The position numbers and the translations under genes are program-made. Positions 1 through 8,245 of a DNA stretch of 30,690 nt are shown piece by piece. Origin of the DNA: a virus; the IMG/VR virus record IMGVR_UViG_3300046744_000287, positions 1 to 30,690 of that record; one strand, written 5' to 3'. The notes beneath the pieces are model-generated. The model ran no database searches and was not told where the DNA came from. It saw only the letters and a program-made list of their open reading frames with translations. Position 1 is the stretch's first letter. Each line of letters begins with the position of its first letter.

Positions 1-124
1 CCCCTTCTACATTTTCTGTTTCAGGATTTTCTGTTTCAGTTTCTTTTACAGGAACTTCTACAGGTTGAGCCTCACCATTGTCGTCAACGACTTTGACTTC
101 TGATAAATCGAATTCTTCTTCCAT
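1..124 (-). CDS. N-terminus of acidic protein, possible head scaffold (partial)
   Basis: An open frame starts with ATG at 124 on the minus strand and runs off the left edge, giving about 41 residues beginning MEEEFDLSEVKVVDD. It is very acidic, with a repeated ETEN-type stretch, and has no hydrophobic segment. It lies 27 bases downstream of the portal gene in the same direction. In tailed phages an acidic, low-complexity protein after the portal is often the scaffold or prohead protease-scaffold. That role is inferred from position and composition only. Confidence 0.6.
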   Translation of the reverse strand, partial: MEEEFDLSEVKVVDDNGEAQPVEVPVKETETENPETENVEG

Positions 125-151
125 AATTGTTTGTGTTTTGTTTTAATTTAT

Positions 152-2467
152 TTATTGCTGTTGAGGCATTCCTCCAGGTACTGGTGCTTCTTCTGGTTGC
201 TCCTGCATACCCGCCATAAAAGCCTCTTTTGTTGGTAAATTGTCCATTAAACTTCTTTCGCTTGAACCTTGTTCTCTCATACCCGCTAACTCTAATTCAA
301 ACTGATATTTCTCTTTTTGCAGTTGAGACTGTAGTTCCGCTTTTAGTTTCTCCATCTGCATTTTAGCCTGCATTTCCATTTGCAAAGTTTGTTGCTTAGA
401 CTGTTCAGCAGATTGAGCAGATTGCATTTGAATCTGTCCGTTTTTCTCTTGCTGCTCCATTGCTTGCTGTTGAGCCTCTTCTCGCTTCTTTTTAATACGA
501 TATGCTAAAACTTGTTGAGCCTGTTTTAAATTTGTTATTTGCTCAATAAACACCGCATCTTCAAAGTCAACTTGACCTTGTGCAACACTTGCCTGTAATA
601 TCTGCATAAGTCTGGCTTTTTGTTCTTCTGTAGGCCTATCCTCTATCTTTACACCAAACTCATGTTTAGAGACAGTTTCGGTCATTTTGAAAAACTCCAT
701 TGTGTTTTTACCTAAAGATCTTATATAGCCTTCTATAGGTCTTTTCTTTACTGAATCTTGCAGCCTAACTATAACCGCTGAGGCAAGTCTTTCTAACAAT
801 CTTCTTTCTCCTTGTTCTATATGTGCCAATGCATTATTAGTTGCTTGGGCAGCCAATTTAGCAGTAGTTGTCAATGATCTTGCGTCTGGAGTAGATCCAT
901 CTGTAAACTCATTTAAACCTGTTATCTGCCTAATCATTTCAATATTATTTTGAATGACCTGGTAGTAAGTCATAGCGTCTCGACCTAGTCCGTTTTCTAA
1001 TTCTTCAATAGGCTTATAATTGGTTGGTTTACCTCCTATATCGTTTTTTCTATATACAAGGGTACCTGTCTTATTGAATAAATCGATAACATCCATAGGC
1101 TTCATTTGCTGACCTCCTGCTCCTAGTGGGATATCCTCTAAGGCACCAAGTTCAATCATAATACCTTTTGGACGTGCTTGGTTTATTGTGTTTTGTAGCC
1201 TATACCATGATATTTGTATTTGATCAGCAATTGGAATTAATTGTTCCATTATGCCTAATGGCTTCATGTTATGAAAATCTGGAGCAAACAAATGGTAAGA
1301 TAAATCTGTATCCATTAAATTTGATTTAACTCTCTTCATATCAGAACATAAACCGTAATCAAAACAATACTCAGAATCAACTATCCAAGATATTTTATAT
1401 ACTGTTTTAAAGGATGATCTGATAAATTTCTTTTTTTTCTTGTTATAACTATTATAACCTGCTCTACCAAACCTCTTGTTACCTCTTCTATCTGTTCTAG
1501 ACTCATGAACCATTTGGTCTACTGAGAAAAATTCTATATCTAAAACTAATATTTTTCTGTCATCATAATGCTTGTAATGTTTCTTGTTACTTGGAAACAT
1601 TTTAGTGTCTCCTTGTCTACCAGAAAACCTGTCTGCAATATCTTGATATTCTTTTTCGTTAAATTGATTTCCCGCTCTTTGCTTTAAATCTGAAATAGAC
1701 ATCTCAGTAATTTCTCCAACATGTATTTTATCAGTAAAATCTCTTTTATTACAATGTGATACTAATAACTTGCCTGGATTTATTACTCTTATTTTAACTG
1801 CTCCGTTACTATCTATATATTCTTTGTAACCCGCTACACCAAAATCAAACAAACACTCATTTATTTGCTTACGCTTTTCTTCCATATCATTTGTATGAAA
1901 GATGAGGTCAATTCCTTGCTCCATTTCAATTGACGCATTATGCTTATATGTGTAGGCCATATGCATATCTAACTCCTCATCATTGCGAGGCTCCTTAGGT
2001 TTGGCCTTTAAAGCACTAAAGTTTTCCATGCCAGGCATGGTTTTAGCAGCCATGTTTCTCAAATCCATTTTAGCCTTTGTATTTTTATAATACATTTCTA
2101 TATCAGACTGAGCCAATGAATCTATTGGTGTGGCTGTAATATTATATTCTGTTTTACTAAGTTTTCCTAATGCAATTCGTCTAAATTTTGGAACTATTGG
2201 TAAAACAGTCCAGTCTATAGCAAACCAACTTTCGTTATCCGCTTCATCAACATTTAACAATGATTTATATTTGTTAATAGATTGATTTCCTTGTGCGTAG
2301 TCTTTTACCTTAGCATATGTACCTCTATTATTATGAAATGATTGGGTTCCATGTTGTGTATAATCTGACCACGCTGCTTTAGCGTATGACAAACACCAAT
2401 CCTTACCCTTTTGAGAAGGGTCAATATTATGGTTTGGATAGTTTGCTTTTTCTGTGTGTTTTATCAT
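152..2467 (-). CDS. Portal protein
   Basis: This 771-residue protein is the likely dodecameric portal at the head vertex through which DNA is packaged. Its length, its place directly after the large terminase (4-base ATGA overlap) and its general look (an N-terminal alpha/beta part, a long central helical part with ITGLNEFTDG near residue 520, then a charged tail) fit portals of crAss-like and related podoviruses. The last 120 residues are a Gln/Met/Glu-rich coiled coil with many QQ and QM pairs, as in some portals with a long C-terminal barrel or crown. The start at MIKHTEK overlaps the terminase stop, which supports translational coupling. The assignment rests on resemblance and synteny, not on a search. 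Confidence 0.8.
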   Translation of the reverse strand: MIKHTEKANYPNHNIDPSQKGKDWCLSYAKAAWSDYTQHGTQSFHNNRGTYAKVKDYAQGNQSINKYKSLLNVDEADNESWFAIDWTVLPIVPKFRRIALGKLSKTEYNITATPIDSLAQSDIEMYYKNTKAKMDLRNMAAKTMPGMENFSALKAKPKEPRNDEELDMHMAYTYKHNASIEMEQGIDLIFHTNDMEEKRKQINECLFDFGVAGYKEYIDSNGAVKIRVINPGKLLVSHCNKRDFTDKIHVGEITEMSISDLKQRAGNQFNEKEYQDIADRFSGRQGDTKMFPSNKKHYKHYDDRKILVLDIEFFSVDQMVHESRTDRRGNKRFGRAGYNSYNKKKKKFIRSSFKTVYKISWIVDSEYCFDYGLCSDMKRVKSNLMDTDLSYHLFAPDFHNMKPLGIMEQLIPIADQIQISWYRLQNTINQARPKGIMIELGALEDIPLGAGGQQMKPMDVIDLFNKTGTLVYRKNDIGGKPTNYKPIEELENGLGRDAMTYYQVIQNNIEMIRQITGLNEFTDGSTPDARSLTTTAKLAAQATNNALAHIEQGERRLLERLASAVIVRLQDSVKKRPIEGYIRSLGKNTMEFFKMTETVSKHEFGVKIEDRPTEEQKARLMQILQASVAQGQVDFEDAVFIEQITNLKQAQQVLAYRIKKKREEAQQQAMEQQEKNGQIQMQSAQSAEQSKQQTLQMEMQAKMQMEKLKAELQSQLQKEKYQFELELAGMREQGSSERSLMDNLPTKEAFMAGMQEQPEEAPVPGGMPQQQ

Positions 2468-4449
2468 CCTACCTTAAACTTTTTAAACATATTTTTTGCT
2501 TCTACTAAATTTCCTTTTGTCAGGTAATTTTTTAAAAGTATATTTTTATCTGCTATAAGTGTATATCCTGCTGCCATTGCCGCATCAAATTTTGTTGTTT
2601 TACTTATATCAAATTCTAACCAGTCTTTTAACAGTTCTGGAAAGCAAACCTTATCTACATTTGTTTCTATATAGTCTTCAGTTACTTCTGCAATTTGCTG
2701 ATGTGTCTTCACAGATCCACTCATCCCAGGTTTAGCACTACCAGGTAAATACATTAAGAAGGCAGAATAACCCCGATCTTCAAAATAATTTTTTATACCT
2801 ATTTTGTTATCTTCAAAAAGAAGATCACATGAATAATAGTGACAGCACTTTAAAACATCTTCGTAAAATTGTCTTGCGGTACTTGGTCGGTAAATATATT
2901 CAACTATGAATGAACTGTCATAAAAATTTGATACTGAGTTGTGTTTCTTGTATACATAGAACGCTCCGTTAGACCTTCTTTGGTCTACAGTACTGTCATG
3001 ATCATATGGGTCACACCCCATTGTAAACTCACCTTTTTTTGTTGGATAATAATTTTTACCCCTTTTTATAACATTATTAGCATCCTTAAAATCATCAAAC
3101 AAATATGATACCTTAAATCTTCCGTTTGACATTGGCTTAAATTCTACATGACCTGTTTCTCTGTCACCTACCCATTCAAAATTACCCTGTGTATATAAAT
3201 TTTCATTCCAGGATACACGATCTATTTGATCGTTTAATTTCATTGCGTTAAATAAAGATCTCTCTCCATCTATTCTAAAAGCCTCTTCAATAGTGAACGG
3301 ATTCCTCCTAATAATACTAGACATAGCACGATCATCATTGACAAGATTTGCACGTTCAGCCAGATAATACTCCTTAGCACGTTGCTCATCTGCATGACCA
3401 TACTTGTCAAAGTATAAGGTTTTGTATGCGGGAGTAAAGAATCGAAATAATCCACTGGGAGTTCTACCATGTACATTTCTATCCTCCTGATTACTAGAGT
3501 TCCATAACCTTTTAAACTGCTCACCACCTGATTCCATTTCCTCAACAGTGGTTGTGTAAAGTAGTTTTCCAATGTACGAGCCATCCAGTTCCGAACAGAA
3601 ACGTACAACATTGTGCCTTTCCCAGACATCCACTTCCATAGTTTTTCCAACCTCGTCACCAAGGTATCTGTGTAATTTTGTTCCATCATATGCATATTTA
3701 TCTGAACTCTTCCAATCTATTTGTGATTCAAGTTCTGGTTTTCCTAAGTCCTCAAGCGACTTTCGCCCACGCTTAGTTGTTCTATAAAATCTTAATTCTG
3801 AAGTTGGGGTGACCCCTTTTGACTGATCGTAAACAGGTCTAAAAAAATCTGGTAGTTTTTTAAAAGGCCCCACAATTGACTTAGCAAAAACATTGTTTTT
3901 AGCATCACTTGCAGTTTTAGACTGTATACCACCATTTTTGTTTTTTGACCTTGATATTAAATCAAACATAAAAACACCCGCTCTTACTGTTTTTCCCTGT
4001 CTACGTTTTGTCAATTCTATCATGCCTAAACACTCAGGGTTATCTATACATGATTGTAAAAAATAAAAATATTCTTGATCAACTTTTCTAAAATTTGGAT
4101 AGCCTATGTCTATTTTCCACCAATTTAAAAACAAATAATGCATACCAGTAAGGTATTCTGCTGTTCCATTATTCATGAACCATACACCATTTAACCTTCT
4201 ATCCCATTCTTGTGATCTAAAATTTTCTAACTCTACATCAAAGTAATCTTTATCCTCTGCTTGCCTGGCTAATTCTTCTTTTCTTTTATAATCATAATTT
4301 TCGGGTAACTCAGTTCTAACCCAAACTTGATCTGCTTTTTTAGAAGAACTAGTTATTATAGGCCTTTTTTCTATTTCCTTACTTATTATATTATAAACCT
4401 TACCTTTTGGCGGCAACGTAAATTCTACTCCTTGAATATTTACTGTCAT
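2464..4449 (-). CDS. terL: Terminase large subunit
   Basis: This is a 661-residue packaging motor with ATPase and nuclease parts. A Walker A-like segment TKRRQGKTVRAG lies near residue 150, followed by GGIQSKT, a pattern I associate with crAss-like phage terminases. The C-terminal half carries acidic residues of an RNase H-like nuclease fold: TMGCDPYDHDSTVD near residue 478, LLFEDNKIG near 547 and KFDAAMAAGYTLIA near the end. The gene is coupled to its neighbours by short overlaps on both sides (4446-4449 and 2464-2467). It would bind concatemeric phage DNA, cut it and pump it through the portal. Confidence 0.92.
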   Translation of the reverse strand: MTVNIQGVEFTLPPKGKVYNIISKEIEKRPIITSSSKKADQVWVRTELPENYDYKRKEELARQAEDKDYFDVELENFRSQEWDRRLNGVWFMNNGTAEYLTGMHYLFLNWWKIDIGYPNFRKVDQEYFYFLQSCIDNPECLGMIELTKRRQGKTVRAGVFMFDLISRSKNKNGGIQSKTASDAKNNVFAKSIVGPFKKLPDFFRPVYDQSKGVTPTSELRFYRTTKRGRKSLEDLGKPELESQIDWKSSDKYAYDGTKLHRYLGDEVGKTMEVDVWERHNVVRFCSELDGSYIGKLLYTTTVEEMESGGEQFKRLWNSSNQEDRNVHGRTPSGLFRFFTPAYKTLYFDKYGHADEQRAKEYYLAERANLVNDDRAMSSIIRRNPFTIEEAFRIDGERSLFNAMKLNDQIDRVSWNENLYTQGNFEWVGDRETGHVEFKPMSNGRFKVSYLFDDFKDANNVIKRGKNYYPTKKGEFTMGCDPYDHDSTVDQRRSNGAFYVYKKHNSVSNFYDSSFIVEYIYRPSTARQFYEDVLKCCHYYSCDLLFEDNKIGIKNYFEDRGYSAFLMYLPGSAKPGMSGSVKTHQQIAEVTEDYIETNVDKVCFPELLKDWLEFDISKTTKFDAAMAAGYTLIADKNILLKNYLTKGNLVEAKNMFKKFKVG

Positions 4450-5042
4450 AAATTTGCGATAAATTCTGGTGTAAGTCTTTTATCTGCCTTTATTGTCTTT
4501 AACAACTCCTGATCTTCTCCGTACAGTTTCATGTAGTATGAATCTAATCTATCGTTTATAGTGTTTAAGTCATCCATAATTTTTGACTTAATTTGCAACG
4601 CTTGTAATATATCTTTATCACGATCTCCTTCAACAGGGCTTAATAGTTTTTTTTGATATTCAAAAAATGTTTGTTCATTTGAAACAATCATAGACCATAT
4701 TCTATTATTTTGTTTTCTTAAGAACTCATCTACCATTTCAACTACTTTAGATGACTGGAAAAAAAACATATCATGTAAAATCTCATTATCTTTTACAAGA
4801 TTATATCCAGATAAAACAGCGGCTTGTTCCTTTCTTATTTTAAGATCTGGAAACTGTTCTTTCATTGGTGTATTTTGATCATACATATAAAGAACATATG
4901 TAATCATTTGATCATCAGCAGATTGAAAACTACTAAACATTTTCATTTTAGGATACTTTTTCTTTAATGATCCTTTCACCTTAAATGGATTAAATATCAT
5001 TTTATTAAAGTCCTCTTTATTGAAGATCTCGGTTAAAGACAT
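4446..5042 (-). CDS. Unknown protein upstream of terL, small terminase candidate
   Basis: This 198-residue, mostly helical charged protein begins MSLTEIFNKEDF. I recognise no domain. It is the first gene of the leftward packaging operon, overlaps terL by 4 bases (ATGA) and follows a good Bacteroidota-type promoter at 5060-5092. Gene order (this gene, large terminase, portal) makes a small terminase or head-assembly factor the natural guess. The region from about residue 130 (KKLLSPVEGDRDKDILQ) looks like a long helix or coiled coil, which would suit an oligomeric small terminase. Confidence 0.75.
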   Translation of the reverse strand: MSLTEIFNKEDFNKMIFNPFKVKGSLKKKYPKMKMFSSFQSADDQMITYVLYMYDQNTPMKEQFPDLKIRKEQAAVLSGYNLVKDNEILHDMFFFQSSKVVEMVDEFLRKQNNRIWSMIVSNEQTFFEYQKKLLSPVEGDRDKDILQALQIKSKIMDDLNTINDRLDSYYMKLYGEDQELLKTIKADKRLTPEFIANL

Positions 5043-5059
5043 ATTGTTGGTTTTTGGTA

Positions 5060-5092
5060 AAAATATAACTAATCAATCATGTAGTTGTCAAA
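5060..5092 (-). promoter_or_regulatory. Leftward promoter of the packaging operon
   Basis: On the minus strand TTTG (5092-5089) is followed after 21 bases by TATATTTT (5067-5060), a 7 of 8 match to the Bacteroidota -7 box TAnnTTTG. Transcription would start near 5054, leaving a leader of about a dozen bases before the ATG at 5042. The 21-base spacing is the same as in the site at 10806-10838. Confidence 0.55.
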
Positions 5093-5135
5093 ATTCTTAT
5101 TCGACTTTTATGACAGTAGATTGGGTATTAAATTA

Positions 5136-5168
5136 TTAGGCCTCATATAGCAACATCTTTTATATTTA
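5136..5168 (+). promoter_or_regulatory. Possible rightward promoter of the small-protein operon
   Basis: TTAG (5136-5139), 21 bases and then TATATTTA (5161-5168) is a weaker copy of TTTG-N21-TAnnTTTG in the divergent gap before the ATG at 5186. Each box misses one base. Spacing equal to the two better sites and the right distance to the start are the support. Confidence 0.4.
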
Positions 5169-5185
5169 CCCTTTAATTTATTGTT

Positions 5186-5431
5186 ATGGCACTATATCAA
5201 GGTAAGAGCGTGACGCTCAATAAGGTAATGAAGTCAGAACGAGCAGCAAAGAAAAGTAAGGTGTATGTGAAGAAGCCTAACGGAAAAGTTACTGTCGTTC
5301 ACTTTGGGGATCCTAACATGAAAATTAAAAAAAATATCCCTAGTAGAAGAAAATCTTTTAGGGCTAGACATAAATGTGATAATCCAGGCCCAAGATGGAA
5401 AGCAAGATATTGGGCATGTAAAACTTGGTAA
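5186..5431 (+). CDS. Small basic conserved phage protein with RKSFRARHKCD motif
   Basis: This 81-residue, strongly basic protein starts MALYQGKSVTLNKVMK. Its second half holds VVHFGDPNMKIKK, RRKSFRARHKCD and RYWACKTW. I recognise this type as a small protein common in marine and T4-like phage structural regions, but its exact role is not settled. His and Cys in RHKCD and the later Cys in WACKTW could bind a metal or DNA. It is the first gene of a rightward run of small lysine-rich proteins. Confidence 0.85.
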   Translation: MALYQGKSVTLNKVMKSERAAKKSKVYVKKPNGKVTVVHFGDPNMKIKKNIPSRRKSFRARHKCDNPGPRWKARYWACKTW

Positions 5432-5435
5432 CCCC

Positions 5436-5609
5436 ATGATGACAATGCAAGACTTAAAATTATACCTTATTAACGCAGGGACGTTTACTATCTCTATGAC
5501 ACAAATCGATACAGTACTTAAAATATCACTTTTGGTAATCTCAATTGGATACACCGCACAGCGTTGGTATTATTTAAGACAAGAAAATAAAGATAAAGAC
5601 AATGGATAA
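5436..5609 (+). CDS. Small single-pass membrane protein
   Basis: This is a 57-residue protein starting MMTMQDLKLYLINAG. I chose the ATG at 5436 because it lies just after the preceding stop at 5431; the longer frame from 5376 would overlap that gene by 56 bases. Residues 20-46 contain one hydrophobic segment (VLKISLLVISIGYTAQ), followed by a charged tail, RQENKDKDNG. Size and topology resemble small phage membrane proteins, but there is no clear holin signature. It overlaps the next start by 8 bases. Confidence 0.7.
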   Translation: MMTMQDLKLYLINAGTFTISMTQIDTVLKISLLVISIGYTAQRWYYLRQENKDKDNG

Positions 5610-5856
5610 AATTGAAAAACTTAGATTAAAAGTTGAATATTACAAAAAAGCAGGAAAGCATCAACAAGCATATAATCTTGAAAAAAAGATAAAGCAATTG
5701 ATGGCTAAGGCTGAATACAAAGAAAAAAGAGGTAAAACTGGTATTGGCAAAATAATCAAAAAAGTTAAAGACAAAGTTGTCGATACTGCTGAGAAGGTAA
5801 AAGATGAACTTCCTGAAGTAACAGTTAAGATTAAGAAGAAGAATAAAAAGAAATAA
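5602..5856 (+). CDS. Lysine-rich helical protein
   Basis: This 84-residue protein begins MDKIEKLRLKVEYYKKAG and has a very high lysine content. Its first half is helical and coiled-coil-like, and its C-terminus is a KKKNKKK tail. It overlaps the preceding gene by 8 bases and is 2 bases from the next, so it belongs to one operon. Strong basicity suggests nucleic-acid binding or internal virion packing; no family is recognised. Confidence 0.75.
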   Translation: MDKIEKLRLKVEYYKKAGKHQQAYNLEKKIKQLMAKAEYKEKRGKTGIGKIIKKVKDKVVDTAEKVKDELPEVTVKIKKKNKKK

Positions 5857-5858
5857 TA

Positions 5859-6086
5859 ATGGCAGGTAGAGATTACAAAGCGGAATATAAAAAGTTTCAG
5901 TCTTCTCCTGCTATGATAAAATATAGAGCACTTCTAAATAAGTACAACCGTAAGAGAGGCACATATGGAAATGGTGATGGTTTAGATGCATCTCATAGAG
6001 ACGGTAGAATAGTTGGACTTGAAGACGAATCCGTTAATAGAGGTAGAAAAGAAAAAAGTAGACTAAAAAAAATTAAAAAAGCATAA
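5859..6086 (+). CDS. Small basic protein with degenerate HNH-like motif
   Basis: This is a 75-residue basic protein. The centre, GDGLDASHRDGRIVGLED, resembles the D-x-x-H-x-D-G core of small HNH-like phage proteins that follow a run like YKKFQSSPAMIKYRALLNKY. A full HNH set with the terminal His and zinc cysteines is absent, so nuclease activity is doubtful. Such proteins recur in the structural modules of tailed phages. It lies in an operon with 2-base gaps on both sides. Confidence 0.75.
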   Translation: MAGRDYKAEYKKFQSSPAMIKYRALLNKYNRKRGTYGNGDGLDASHRDGRIVGLEDESVNRGRKEKSRLKKIKKA

Positions 6087-6088
6087 CT

Positions 6089-6163
6089 ATGGCATATTCA
6101 AAAATCAAAAAAATGTGTAAGTGTGGAAAGCCTTACAGTAAGTGTAAAAAGTGTAATAAGTAA
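6089..6163 (+). CDS. 24-residue zinc-ribbon-like microprotein
   Basis: A short frame reads MAYSKIKKMCKCGKPYSKCK and ends KCNK. Four cysteines in the pattern C-x-C-x6-C-x2-C could hold one zinc ion. It sits tightly between two real genes (2 bases after one, 3 bases before the next) with the same A-rich upstream context. Position and the cysteine pattern argue for real coding; the role is unknown. Confidence 0.6.
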   Translation: MAYSKIKKMCKCGKPYSKCKKCNK

Positions 6164-6166
6164 GTT

Positions 6167-6379
6167 ATGGCACTAGAAACACCAGATGGTACAAAAACAC
6201 ATAAAAAAATTAGGAAGAAAAAACGACTAGACAAACGTAATGCTACTGCTAAAAAACGTGCGGAAAGATTAAAAATTAAAAATGATCCTGAAAAGCCATC
6301 TAGCACATACAATACATCTACATTAGATCCTAACTCAAGTGTAAACTACAATGCCATGAATGAGGCAATGTTTAAATAA
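6167..6379 (+). CDS. Small basic protein of unknown function
   Basis: This 70-residue protein starts MALETPDGTKTHKKIRKKKR. The N-terminal half is a run of Lys/Arg residues likely to form a helix, and the C-terminal half is polar and probably unstructured (SSTYNTSTLDPNSS). It is in the same tight operon. No family is recognised; a structural or DNA-contacting protein is possible. Confidence 0.7.
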   Translation: MALETPDGTKTHKKIRKKKRLDKRNATAKKRAERLKIKNDPEKPSSTYNTSTLDPNSSVNYNAMNEAMFK

Positions 6380-6384
6380 ATACT

Positions 6385-7314
6385 ATGGAAGACGAAGAAA
6401 TCATTGACCCAAGGCAACAGGCCATAAATGCAAAAAAAGAAAAACTCAAGGCTCTTTTACAAAAAAGAAAAAAGGCTACTGCAAATAGAGAAACTGCTTT
6501 ATCAGAAAGAGAAAAGGTTGCTCTAGAAAGAAAGGAACTTTTAAAAAAGAAAAGGGCTGAAAGAGAGCAAGAAATAGCAAACTTCAAGGCTAAAAGAAAT
6601 GCTGAAATTCAAGCAAAAAAAGACGAAAGACTTGCTGAAATTCAAAAAAAGAAAGATTTTGATGCAGAAGGTAAACAACTTGCTTCTGATTTTGATAAAG
6701 AAGAAGCGATTAGAAGAGCGGCAGCGATTCAGAAAAAAGCCGAAGATGATAATTATGACTGGAATTATATAGGTGGTGATGAAAATACCGCTAACAAAAG
6801 ACAGAGAACCGAAATTATTGAAGGTGAAAAAGAAGTAGAAAGAATAATTAAGGGGACTAAAGAAATCAATACATTTAAACCAACTGGTAATACAGATGAA
6901 GATGTATATAACGCAGACCCTAGTTTAAAAAAGAAGTACCCAACCTTAGAAAAGTTTAGGATTGCTGCACAAAAATATCGTGATGATCAAGTTAAAACTG
7001 TAGAGACAGAGCAAAAAGTCATTGAAAAAGTTCCTACTAGAGAAGAAAAGGTTATTACTCAAACTAGAGAGGATTGGATTAAGAAACAACATTGGGCTGA
7101 AGGGTTACCTAAAGGTTTAGTTTCTTCACTAGCACTTAGTATGAGAAAAAGAGGTAATGACATGACTCCTAAAGAATTATATGACATATTCAAATCACAA
7201 ACATCTGAAAAAGAATCTGCTGCATGGGCTAGAAAAAATGGATTTGGTTATCTATTAGGTGGTAGAGGTGGTAGAGGATCATCTACAACAAGTGGTAAAA
7301 CAAACTTTAATTAA
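6385..7314 (+). CDS. Highly charged coiled-coil protein
   Basis: This 309-residue protein is the largest of the operon. Residues 1-120 are a nearly continuous Glu/Lys/Arg helix (for example REQEIANFKAKRNAEIQAKK), which predicts a long coiled coil. A middle part, residues 125-225, contains NYDWNYIGGDENTANKRQRT and a DPSLKKKYPTLEKFRIAAQ segment. The C-terminus is Gly-rich (GGRGGRGSSTTSG). I recognise no enzyme motif. A virion or internal head protein is plausible from the neighbours. It shares one base with the next gene (TAATG). Confidence 0.8.
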   Translation: MEDEEIIDPRQQAINAKKEKLKALLQKRKKATANRETALSEREKVALERKELLKKKRAEREQEIANFKAKRNAEIQAKKDERLAEIQKKKDFDAEGKQLASDFDKEEAIRRAAAIQKKAEDDNYDWNYIGGDENTANKRQRTEIIEGEKEVERIIKGTKEINTFKPTGNTDEDVYNADPSLKKKYPTLEKFRIAAQKYRDDQVKTVETEQKVIEKVPTREEKVITQTREDWIKKQHWAEGLPKGLVSSLALSMRKRGNDMTPKELYDIFKSQTSEKESAAWARKNGFGYLLGGRGGRGSSTTSGKTNFN

Positions 7315-7484
7315 TGGCTACAGATTTAAAACAACAAGTAGAAGAATTAGAAGTCTTAAAATCTATGACTTCTGATTTTGGAGAGCAAATGGAAATTGCT
7401 GACAAGATTCATAATTTGAACATGAAAATTAATGGAGTTAAGCCAACAGATTCGTATATTGAGTGTGTTGGATGTGGCTCATAA
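7314..7484 (+). CDS. Small acidic protein with C-terminal CxxC
   Basis: This 56-residue protein reads MATDLKQQVEELEVLKSM at its start, forms one predicted helix and ends IECVGCGS. The start overlaps the preceding stop by one base (TAATG), typical of coupled genes here. The terminal C-V-G-C pair could bind metal or be redox active. No family is recognised. Confidence 0.65.
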   Translation: MATDLKQQVEELEVLKSMTSDFGEQMEIADKIHNLNMKINGVKPTDSYIECVGCGS

Positions 7485-7494
7485 ATAATTAACT

Positions 7495-7644
7495 ATGGGT
7501 AAAATGCTAAAAAGAGCAGATGGTAGTTATTCTCCAAGAGGTTTGTGGGATAATATTAGAGCCGCAAGAAAAAAAGGAGGTAAGAAAAATAAGCCTTCTA
7601 AAGAAATGATCAAACAAATTAAAAAAATCAAAAAAGAAGAATAA
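7495..7644 (+). CDS. Small basic protein, RADGSYSPRGLWDNIRAARKK type
   Basis: This 49-residue protein starts MGKMLKRADGSYSPRGLWDN and ends in a Lys-rich tail. The G-L-W-D-N-I followed by basic residues is a pattern I have seen in short proteins of many phages next to structural genes; their function is not established. It lies 10 bases after one gene and 1 base before the next. Confidence 0.7.
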   Translation: MGKMLKRADGSYSPRGLWDNIRAARKKGGKKNKPSKEMIKQIKKIKKEE

Positions 7645-7645
7645 T

Positions 7646-7831
7646 ATGTCAGCAGGAGAGAATCAACCATTTATACTTAGTGATCAGAATGCAGTAGATG
7701 TACTTGCGATAAGAAAGGTTGAACTCTTACTTGATGTATTAGCAGCATTAGATAATGCTAACTCACCAGATCTTTATGGTGTTAAGATGTCTGTTGTAGA
7801 CAAAATTGAAAGAGCAATACAAAGTCTATAA
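7646..7831 (+). CDS. Small unknown protein
   Basis: This is a 61-residue, mildly acidic protein, MSAGENQPFILSDQNAVDVL at its start, with a helical core VELLLDVLAALDNA. It is the last clear gene of the rightward small-protein operon. A second, overlapping frame without its own good start continues to about 7935 (see findings). No family is recognised. Confidence 0.65.
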   Translation: MSAGENQPFILSDQNAVDVLAIRKVELLLDVLAALDNANSPDLYGVKMSVVDKIERAIQSL

Positions 7832-7931
7832 CTTATTATCCCAATGAATTTGAAGCAACTTTATCGCAGGGTGGTATGGAGTATCTATCTTCATTTGTAA
7901 GATATATTCTGCCAGTAATTTTTTTGGTAGG

Positions 7932-8207
7932 TTAACTGCCTTTAAGTGATTCGTGAATTTCTTTAACTCTTTCATAGTGCATTATTTTTAGCATGTTCTT
8001 AAATTTCTTTTTATCTCCGAAATATGAGTGACATTCCCTGCACAGTGCTTGTAAGTTTTCGGGGGTATCCTTTTCATTAGATCCTCCCATTCCCCTGGGT
8101 TCTATATGGTGTATATCAACCGCAGTATTATTACATACTTCACATCCAATCCAATCTCCTGGTTCATACAGAAATGACTCGTGATATAATTTAACATGTT
8201 TCTTCAT
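7932..8207 (-). CDS. HNH endonuclease
   Basis: This 91-residue HNH nuclease shows the whole motif: C22xxC25 zinc pair, DIHHIEPRG with H33 and H34, N51 in PENLQAL, then C56xxC59H60. The ββα-metal fold would nick or cut DNA. Stand-alone HNH proteins of this size are either homing nucleases or partners of terminases; here it is not beside terL but in a small leftward group with a second nuclease-like gene and a GroES-like gene. The gene is convergent with the preceding operon. Confidence 0.9.
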   Translation of the reverse strand: MKKHVKLYHESFLYEPGDWIGCEVCNNTAVDIHHIEPRGMGGSNEKDTPENLQALCRECHSYFGDKKKFKNMLKIMHYERVKEIHESLKGS

Positions 8208-8245
8208 TTCGGGGCGATATTTTCGCTACTCGTTTTTAAAAATTT

